From NCBI GenBank assembly GCA_963837515.1, contig CAWINT010000010.1:62001-126000 (forward strand): 64,000 bases of DNA, read 5' to 3'. The DNA is from RYN-230 sp963837515 (GTDB lineage Bacteria; Actinomycetota; Actinomycetes; Streptosporangiales; Streptosporangiaceae). The notes under the pieces are model-generated. The model saw only the letters and a program-made list of their open reading frames with translations, was not told the origin of the DNA and did no database searches. Shown piece after piece: positions 58,196 through 64,000 of the stretch. Made by a program: the position numbers and the translations under genes. The number at the start of each line of letters is the position of its first letter. The first letter of the stretch is position 1.

Positions 58196-60196
58196 TTATC
58201 GGCCGGCCCGCTGCCGGGTCCGGAGGAAGTCACGCACCACGAACTCGCCGAGCCGCTCGGGGACCGCGCGGAGCACCCGGCCGCCGTTGCGCCGGGCCAC
58301 CTCGTTGACGAACTCGGTCAGCCGCTCGTCCTCGGCCAGCATGAACACGTTGAGCGAGGCGTGCCGCCGGGTCATCTTGTCCACCTCGGCCAGGGTCAGC
58401 TGGATCGTCTCCGGGGCGGGCGGCCAGTCGAACTCCGACCGCCCGTCGCGGCGCAGGTGCGCGGTCGGCTCGCCGTCCGTGACGATCAGCACCACCGGGT
58501 CGTGTTCCGGGCGCCGGTCCAGGAACCGGCCCGCGAGCACCAGGGCGTGGTGCAGGTTGGTGCCCTGGACCATGTCCCAGCCCAGCCCGGCCAGGTCCGT
58601 CTCGCGCAGTTCCCGTGCGTAGTTGGAGAACCCGATGACCTGCATGGCGTCCTGCGGGAACCGGCTGCGCACCAGGGCGTGCAGCGCCAGCGCGGTCTGC
58701 TTGGCCGAGCCCCAGGTGCCGCGCAGCGCCATCGAGTAGGACAGGTCCACCAGCAGGCACACCGCCGCCGAGGCCCGCCGCTGCGTCTCGCCCACCTCGA
58801 AGTCCTCGCTGGTGAGGCGGACCCGCGGCGGCGTCCCCTCCCAGTGGTCCGGGTCCGCCCCGGGCCGGGAGCGGAACGCCGCGGCGTCCCGCAGCAGCGC
58901 GTTGCGCACCGTGGCGGGCGCGTCGATGGCCTGCTCGTCGCCGAACTCCCAGCGCCGGGTGGCCCCGGTGTACTCGCCGGCCTGGCCGGCGTCGCGCTGC
59001 TCGTGGTCCCCGTAACCGCCCTCGGGCAGCTCCGCGAACACCCGGCGCAGTGCGGTCTCGCCGAGCCGGCGCACCGCCTTCGGGGTCAGTTCCAGCTGGC
59101 CGGCGTTGCGCTGCAGGTAGCCCTGCCGTTCCAGCTCGCGCTCGGTCTGCCGGAGCGCCTCCATGTCGTCCACCGCCGCCCGGCCCAGCGCCCGGCGGAT
59201 CGCCGCCTCGTCGATGTCGTCGAGCCGCGCGCCCGGGTAGTCCTGGCGCAGTTCGGACTCCAGGTCGGCCAGGTCGGCCAGGTCGGCCAGGGCGGTGGTG
59301 GCGTCGCTCAGCCCGAGCGGCTCCTCTCCGGTCATCGGGTCGCCGCCCCAGGCGGCCATGTCCAGCTCCGGCCGCCGGGCGCGCAGCTGATCGGACAGCC
59401 GGGCCATCTCGGCGGCCAGCCCGGCGTCCTGCAGCGTCTGCTCCATCAGCGCGGCCAGTTCCTCGCGCTGCTCGTCGGTCAGCGAGCCGAGCAGCCGCTG
59501 CGCCGCGGTGGCCCGGCGGACCAGCGAGTCGACCAGCTCCTCCAGGTCCTGCGGATGGTCCGGGAACATCTCGCCGTAGCGGTCCATGAAGGCGTCGAAG
59601 TCCGCCTGGGTGTGCTCGCCGCGGGCGTCCGCCTCGAGCATCTGGTTCAGCTCGGCCATCATGTCCTTGACCCGCTGCATGGCCTCCGGGTCCGGCTGCT
59701 GCAGCACGTCCTTCATGCCGCGGAACTGGCTGTCCAGGACTTCGCTGCGGAGCAGGTCCTTGAGCTGCTCGAAGGTCTGCCGGGCCGCTGCGCTGCGCCA
59801 GTTGTAGTCGGCCAGCTGGCGGATCGCCTGCGCGGTGTCGGCGGGCAGCGCGTCCAGCTCGTCCTCGCGCAGCCGCGCCTCGTCGGACGGGTCGGGGAAC
59901 AGCTCGGCTCGCTCCTGCCCGATGGCGGTGTCCAGCAGCGCCCGGGCCTGGTCCAGGATGCCGTCCAGGCGGCCCCGGCCGCGGATCTCGCGCTGCCGCT
60001 CGCGCACCCGGCGCAGCAGGTCATCCAGCCCGCGCCGCCCGCTGGTGCCGCGGCGCAGCAGGTCACGCAGCGCGCTCGACGGGTCGGCGCCGTCCAGCAC
60101 CGCGTCGCCCAGCTCGTCCAGCGCGCCGCGCGCGTCGAACGGCGGAGCCAGCGGATCAGGACCGTCGTGGTACTCGCCGTAGCGGTAGCCGGTCAC
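58196..60196 (-). CDS. VWA-domain protein, partner of MoxR-like ATPase
   Basis: Protein of 666 residues. A long alpha-helical, acidic N-terminal part and a C-terminal von Willebrand A domain (about 455-655) with an intact MIDAS: LLVDLSYSM (D-x-S-x-S), GTNLHHAL, and VTDGEPT. Together with the AAA+ ATPase encoded just upstream it forms a magnesium-chelatase-like ATPase/VWA pair, a type often linked to metal insertion or protein maturation. The client is unknown. Confidence 0.88.
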   Translation of the reverse strand: MTGYRYGEYHDGPDPLAPPFDARGALDELGDAVLDGADPSSALRDLLRRGTSGRRGLDDLLRRVRERQREIRGRGRLDGILDQARALLDTAIGQERAELFPDPSDEARLREDELDALPADTAQAIRQLADYNWRSAAARQTFEQLKDLLRSEVLDSQFRGMKDVLQQPDPEAMQRVKDMMAELNQMLEADARGEHTQADFDAFMDRYGEMFPDHPQDLEELVDSLVRRATAAQRLLGSLTDEQREELAALMEQTLQDAGLAAEMARLSDQLRARRPELDMAAWGGDPMTGEEPLGLSDATTALADLADLADLESELRQDYPGARLDDIDEAAIRRALGRAAVDDMEALRQTERELERQGYLQRNAGQLELTPKAVRRLGETALRRVFAELPEGGYGDHEQRDAGQAGEYTGATRRWEFGDEQAIDAPATVRNALLRDAAAFRSRPGADPDHWEGTPPRVRLTSEDFEVGETQRRASAAVCLLVDLSYSMALRGTWGSAKQTALALHALVRSRFPQDAMQVIGFSNYARELRETDLAGLGWDMVQGTNLHHALVLAGRFLDRRPEHDPVVLIVTDGEPTAHLRRDGRSEFDWPPAPETIQLTLAEVDKMTRRHASLNVFMLAEDERLTEFVNEVARRNGGRVLRAVPERLGEFVVRDFLRTRQRAGR

Positions 60197-60229
60197 GGAG
60201 CGGTGCCCCCTTCGAGCGCAGGGGATGGG

Positions 60230-61681
60230 TCAGGTCCGGTAGACGGCACTGCCGTCGATCACATCCTTGGACAGCCGGCGCATCAGGTACAGGCCCTCCA
60301 TCGCGAACTCCAGCGCGGCGGCGGCCTCGCCGAACGACTCGCCGCCGTCCATGCCCAGCCGGTCCATGATCCGGGCCAGCCCCGGGACCTCACCGGTCCG
60401 CTCCAGCAGCGCGGCGGCGGGCACCAGCTCACCGGTCTCCACCGACCCGCCGCCCTCGAACGTGGCCAGCACGCCGGACAGGTCGGCGCTGCCCAGCCGG
60501 GACCGGAACGTGTCGGCGACGGCCCGGCGGAGCAGGTGCTCCATCACCTCGGTCTCCCGGCCCTCCTCGCTGACCTCGAACTCGACCTTGCCGCGCAGGC
60601 TGCCCACGACCGGCGGCAGGTCGCTGATCCGGGCCACCGGCTGCGGCTCACCGGTGAGCGCGGCGCGGCGCACGGCCGAGGCGGCCACCGCCTCGGCGGC
60701 GGCGATCGCAAACCGGGCCGACACCCCGGACCGGGAGTCCACCGCGGGCGAGGCGCGCACCAGCCGGGTGAACCGCGCGATGACCTCGACCAGGTGCTCG
60801 GGCACCACGGCGCCCGGGTCGGTGCCGTCCCACGCGGTCAGCGCCTCCTGCTGGGTCAGCGCCAGCTCGTCGTCGAGGGTCAGCGGGTAGTGGGTGCGCA
60901 CCTCCGCGCCGAACCGGTCCTTGAGCGGGGTGATGATCCGGCCCCGGTTGGTGTAGTCCTCCGGGTTGGCGCTGGCCACCAGGATCAGGTCCAGCGGCAG
61001 CCGCAGCGAGTAGCCACGGACGCCGATGTCGCGTTCCTCGAGCACGTTGAGCAGCGCCACCTGGATGCGCTCGGCCAGGTCGGGCAGCTCGTTCAGGCAG
61101 AAGATGCCGCGGTTGGTGCGCGGCACCAGGCCGTAGTGCATCGTCTCCGGGTCGCCCAGGGTGCGGCCCTCGGCCACCTTGACCGGGTCGATGTCGCCGA
61201 TCAGGTCGCCGACGCTGGTGTCCGGCGTGGCCAGCTTCTCCCCGTACCGCTCGCTGCGGTGCCGCCACGTGACGGGCAGCTGATCACCCAGCTCGGCGGC
61301 CAGCCGCTGGCAGCGGGCGCAGGCCGGGTGGTAGGGGTGGTCGCTGATCTCGCAGCCGTCCACCGCCGGGGTCCACTCGTCCAGCAGCACCGGCAGCGTG
61401 CGGATCAGCCGCGTCTTGCCCTGGCCGCGCTCGCCCAGCAGGATCGTGTCGTGCCCGGCCAGCATGGCCCGCTCGACCTGCGGCAGCACCGTCTGCCCGA
61501 AGCCGACGATGCCGGGGAAGCGGTCCTCGCCAGTGCGCATCCGGGCCAGCAGGTTACGCCGGAGCTCCTCTTTGACGGTCTCGTAGCGATGCCCGCTGGC
61601 CCGCAGTTCGCCAACGGTGGCGGCCCGCGGCGGCGCGGCGGCGCGGTCAGCGTCGGGGGTCTGGTTGTGTGACTGCACCAT
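60230..61681 (-). CDS. magnesium chelatase/MoxR-like AAA+ ATPase
   Basis: AAA+ protein of 483 residues. Walker A is LLGERGQGKTRLIR (about 81-94), the Walker B region is GIFCLNELPDL, and sensor ASANPEDYTNRGRIITPLKDRF is present. An insert with three cysteines and HPYHPACARC (about 110-125) may bind zinc. Operon with the VWA gene downstream, 33 nt apart. Likely an ATP-driven chaperone for metal-enzyme assembly. Confidence 0.88.
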   Translation of the reverse strand: MVQSHNQTPDADRAAAPPRAATVGELRASGHRYETVKEELRRNLLARMRTGEDRFPGIVGFGQTVLPQVERAMLAGHDTILLGERGQGKTRLIRTLPVLLDEWTPAVDGCEISDHPYHPACARCQRLAAELGDQLPVTWRHRSERYGEKLATPDTSVGDLIGDIDPVKVAEGRTLGDPETMHYGLVPRTNRGIFCLNELPDLAERIQVALLNVLEERDIGVRGYSLRLPLDLILVASANPEDYTNRGRIITPLKDRFGAEVRTHYPLTLDDELALTQQEALTAWDGTDPGAVVPEHLVEVIARFTRLVRASPAVDSRSGVSARFAIAAAEAVAASAVRRAALTGEPQPVARISDLPPVVGSLRGKVEFEVSEEGRETEVMEHLLRRAVADTFRSRLGSADLSGVLATFEGGGSVETGELVPAAALLERTGEVPGLARIMDRLGMDGGESFGEAAAALEFAMEGLYLMRRLSKDVIDGSAVYRT

Positions 61682-61757
61682 TCGACACTATGTCCCTTCC
61701 CGGGTGCTGCGCATCCGGGGCGCGCACCTGGTTGACCCGTGGTGCGAGGATGCAGGC

Positions 61758-62978
61758 ATGGTGATGACCCCCACCGCGGTGACCGCGGCGGATGTGCAGG
61801 GCGCTCACGAGGTGCTGCGTCCGATCCTGCCGCCCACGCCACTGCTGCATTCCCGGGTGCTGTCGGAGCGGCTCGGCGGCCCCGTCTACCTCAAGTGCGA
61901 GAACCTGCAGCGCACCGGCTCGTTCAAGGCCCGGGGCGCGTACCTGCGCATTTCCCGGCTCGGCGAGGCGGAGCGGGCGCACGGCGTGGTCGCGGCCAGC
62001 GCCGGCAACCACGCCCAGGGAGTCGCCTTCGCCGCCACCCACCTCGGCGTCAAGGCCACCGTCGTGATGCCCGAGGGCGCGCCGCTGCCCAAGGTCGAGG
62101 CGACCCGCGGCTACGGGGCCGACGTCATCTTCCACGGCGCGACCGTGGATGACGCCCTGGACTTCGCGCGGGAGTTCGCCGCCGAACGCGGCGCCGTGCT
62201 GATCCACCCGTTCGACCACCCGGACATCGTGGCCGGGCAGGGCACCGTCGGCCTGGAGATCCTCGAGCAGTGCCCGCCGGTGCGCACGATCGCGGTCCCG
62301 GTGGGCGGCGGCGGCCTGGCGGCCGGGATCACCGTGGCGGTCAAGGCCGCCGACCCGGCCATCGAGGTCATCGGGGTGCAGGCCGAGGCGGTCGCCGGCT
62401 ACCCGGCGTCGCTGGCGGCCGGCCACCCGGTCCGGGTGGCGGCGGCCGCCACGATGGCGGACGGGATCGCCGTCTGCCGCCCCGGCGGCATCCCGTTCGA
62501 GATCATCGCCGGCTACGCCGACCGGGTGCTGACCGTGTCGGAGGAGAGCCTGTCCCGGGCGCTGCTGCTCATCCTGGAGCGGGGCAAGCAGGTGGTCGAG
62601 CCGGCCGGCGCGGCCGGGGTGGCCGGGCTGCTGGAGAACGCCGGGACGTTCGAGCCGCCGGTGGTGGCGGTGCTGTCCGGCGGCAACATCGACCCGCTGC
62701 TGCTGTCTAAAGTGCTGCGGCACGGGCTGGCCGCGGCCGGCCGCTACCTCACGTTCCGCTGCCGGATTCCGGACCGCCCCGGCGCGCTGGCCACGCTGCT
62801 GCGCGCGGTGGCCGGCCTGGGCGCGAACGTGCTGGACGTCGTGCACGAGCGGGTCACGCCGCGGCTGCAGGTCGGCGAGGTGGAGGTGCTGCTCCAGGTG
62901 GAAACCCGCGGCCCGGCGCACTGCGACGAGGTCATCGCGCAGCTGCGCCAGGCCGGGTACCACATGACGTTCAGGTGA
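61758..62978 (+). CDS. ilvA: threonine ammonia-lyase with ACT domain
   Basis: PLP enzyme of 406 residues deaminating threonine to 2-oxobutyrate. Schiff-base Lys57 in GSFKARGAYLR, ASAGNHAQGVAFAA, VPVGGGGLAAGI. The C-terminal ~75 residues form an ACT domain (FRCRIPDRPGALATLLRAVA). A single ACT suggests amino-acid-responsive control. ATG 61758; a second ATG two codons later is possible. Its stop abuts the stop of the convergent hpd gene with no gap. Confidence 0.9.
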   Translation: MVMTPTAVTAADVQGAHEVLRPILPPTPLLHSRVLSERLGGPVYLKCENLQRTGSFKARGAYLRISRLGEAERAHGVVAASAGNHAQGVAFAATHLGVKATVVMPEGAPLPKVEATRGYGADVIFHGATVDDALDFAREFAAERGAVLIHPFDHPDIVAGQGTVGLEILEQCPPVRTIAVPVGGGGLAAGITVAVKAADPAIEVIGVQAEAVAGYPASLAAGHPVRVAAAATMADGIAVCRPGGIPFEIIAGYADRVLTVSEESLSRALLLILERGKQVVEPAGAAGVAGLLENAGTFEPPVVAVLSGGNIDPLLLSKVLRHGLAAAGRYLTFRCRIPDRPGALATLLRAVAGLGANVLDVVHERVTPRLQVGEVEVLLQVETRGPAHCDEVIAQLRQAGYHMTFR

Positions 62979-64000
62979 TCACAGGTTGCCGCGGCGCTCC
63001 TGCTCCCGCTCGATCGCCTCGAACAGCGCCTTGAAGTTGCCCTTGCCGAACCCCTCCGAGCCGTGCCGCTCGATCAGCTCGAAGAACACCGTCGGCCGGT
63101 CCTGGACCGGCTTGGTGAAGATCTGCAGCAGGTAGCCGTCCTCGTCCCGGTCGGCCAGGATGCCCAGCTCGCGCAGGGTGCCGAGGTCGACCCGGGTCTC
63201 GCCGGCCCAGGAAGCCAGCGCGTCGTAGTAGCTGCCGGGGGTGGTGAGGAACTCCACCCCCGCCGCCCGCATGGCCCGCACCGTGGCCACGATGTCGCCG
63301 CAGGACAGCGCGATGTGCTGCACCCCGGCCCCGCCGTAGAACTCCAGGTACTCGTCGATCTGGGACTTCTTCTTGCCCGCCGCGGGCTCGTTGATCGGGA
63401 ACTTGACCTTGCGGGAGCCGTCCGCGACCACCTTGCTCATCAGCGCGGAGTACTCGGTGGCGATGTCGTCGCCGACGAACTCCTTCATGTTGGTGAAGCC
63501 CATCACCCGCTGGTAGAAGCCGACCCACTCATCCATCCGGCCGAGTTCCACGTTCCCCACGCAGTGGTCGATCTCGGTGAAGAACGGCCGGTCCGGCGGG
63601 GTCACGATGGGCTCGGCGGCGACGTAGCCGGGCCGGTAGGGGCCGCTGTAGCCGGCCCGCTCGACCAGCGTGTGCCGGGTGTCGCCGAACGCGCCGATGG
63701 CGGCCAGCACCACCTTGCCCTGCTCATCCTCGGCCAGGTACGGCTCCACGAGCCCGCGGGCGCCGTGGGCGGTGGCGTAGGCGTAGGCGGCCTCGGCCGA
63801 AGCCACCCCGAGGGCCAGGTCGACCACCCCGTCGCCGTGCGCGGCCACGTGCGCGGCGAGTTCGGTGCCCGGCCGCACCGGCCCGCGCAGCACGAACCGC
63901 GCGTGCCCCGACTCCAGCACGTAGGCGGCCTCGTCGCGGCAGCCGGTCTCCGGGCCGCGGTAGGCCACGCAGCGCATGCCGAACGCGGTCGAGTAGTAGT
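62979..64000 (-). CDS. hpd: 4-hydroxyphenylpyruvate dioxygenase, 5' end beyond the window
   Basis: Fe(II) dioxygenase of tyrosine catabolism (4-hydroxyphenylpyruvate to homogentisate). The visible 339 residues begin YYSTAFGMRCVAYRGPETG and run to the C-terminus. Iron ligands: His in FFTEIDHCVGNVE, His in GVQHIALSC, Glu in TVFFELIERHG. The start codon lies beyond 64000. Confidence 0.95.
   Translation of the reverse strand, partial: YYSTAFGMRCVAYRGPETGCRDEAAYVLESGHARFVLRGPVRPGTELAAHVAAHGDGVVDLALGVASAEAAYAYATAHGARGLVEPYLAEDEQGKVVLAAIGAFGDTRHTLVERAGYSGPYRPGYVAAEPIVTPPDRPFFTEIDHCVGNVELGRMDEWVGFYQRVMGFTNMKEFVGDDIATEYSALMSKVVADGSRKVKFPINEPAAGKKKSQIDEYLEFYGGAGVQHIALSCGDIVATVRAMRAAGVEFLTTPGSYYDALASWAGETRVDLGTLRELGILADRDEDGYLLQIFTKPVQDRPTVFFELIERHGSEGFGKGNFKALFEAIEREQERRGNL

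Noticed and set aside
57617..61672. 1351-codon plus-strand open frame opposite the MoxR/VWA genes
   Set aside because: It is antisense to two clear genes, has Gln/Gly/Pro/Arg-rich low-complexity translation, and shows no domain. Long antisense frames are expected at this GC content.

Overview
This window is chromosomal DNA of a very high-GC Actinomycetota. The evidence is strongly GC-biased third codon positions, frequent GTG starts, TGATG/ATGA/GTGA start-stop overlaps, a BldC regulator, MurT-GatD, the basic micro-protein bS22, Rex-controlled haem genes, an F420-type PPOX protein and a DUF222-HNH gene. A secreted G1 (eqolisin-type) peptidase and a single-chain DUF501-Ppx fusion point to a soil, possibly acid-tolerant member of the streptosporangial/frankial-like lineages, but I cannot name a genus from sequence alone.

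Layout, left to right: the 3' end of a phosphate-uptake operon (pstC-pstA-pstB plus a universal stress protein). Then a two-gene operon of large proteins that look like VirD4/TraG-type coupling ATPases with decayed nucleotide-binding motifs, closed by a 13-bp terminator hairpin. A small membrane protein and a DUF222-HNH nuclease gene follow. Next comes cell-wall amidation (murT-gatD), DsrE, nitrobindin and the G1 peptidase. A structured intergenic region then lies in front of a Fur-family regulator gene. After that are ygfZ, proline dehydrogenase, proC and a histone-deacetylase-like gene, then a small HTH protein, bS22, an acyltransferase and a HAD phosphatase.

From about 22.5 to 30.7 kb is a tetrapyrrole operon: rex-hemA-hemC-hemD-hemB-(primase-like gene)-hemL, with a near-perfect Rex operator upstream, so haem synthesis should follow NADH/NAD+ redox state. 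From 32.0 to 36.3 kb is a System II cytochrome c maturation cluster (phosphatase, TlpA/ResA, ResB, CcsB) that lacks the usual CcdA. From 36.7 to 38.5 kb lies an anthrax-lethal-factor-like metalloprotease gene with a small partner gene, next to bldC. Metabolic and housekeeping genes follow: a dehydratase, an APS kinase with a decayed ATP-sulfurylase domain, mfd, a SurA-like lipoprotein, a frame-split mazG, enolase, a FtsB/DivIC-like protein, a DUF501-Ppx fusion and a uracil-DNA glycosylase. After an AT-rich island with an unusual tRNA come transsulfuration (cbs-metB), a MoxR/VWA pair, ilvA and the start-truncated hpd gene at the right edge.

The most unusual features are: the decayed coupling-ATPase pair; the AT-rich island with a short tRNA-like gene whose best fold gives a UAA anticodon, in a window where I found four TTA codons in two accessory-type genes; the metalloprotease locus with helically phased repeats in its upstream region; and in-frame 15-bp minisatellites of about seven units in four unrelated genes.
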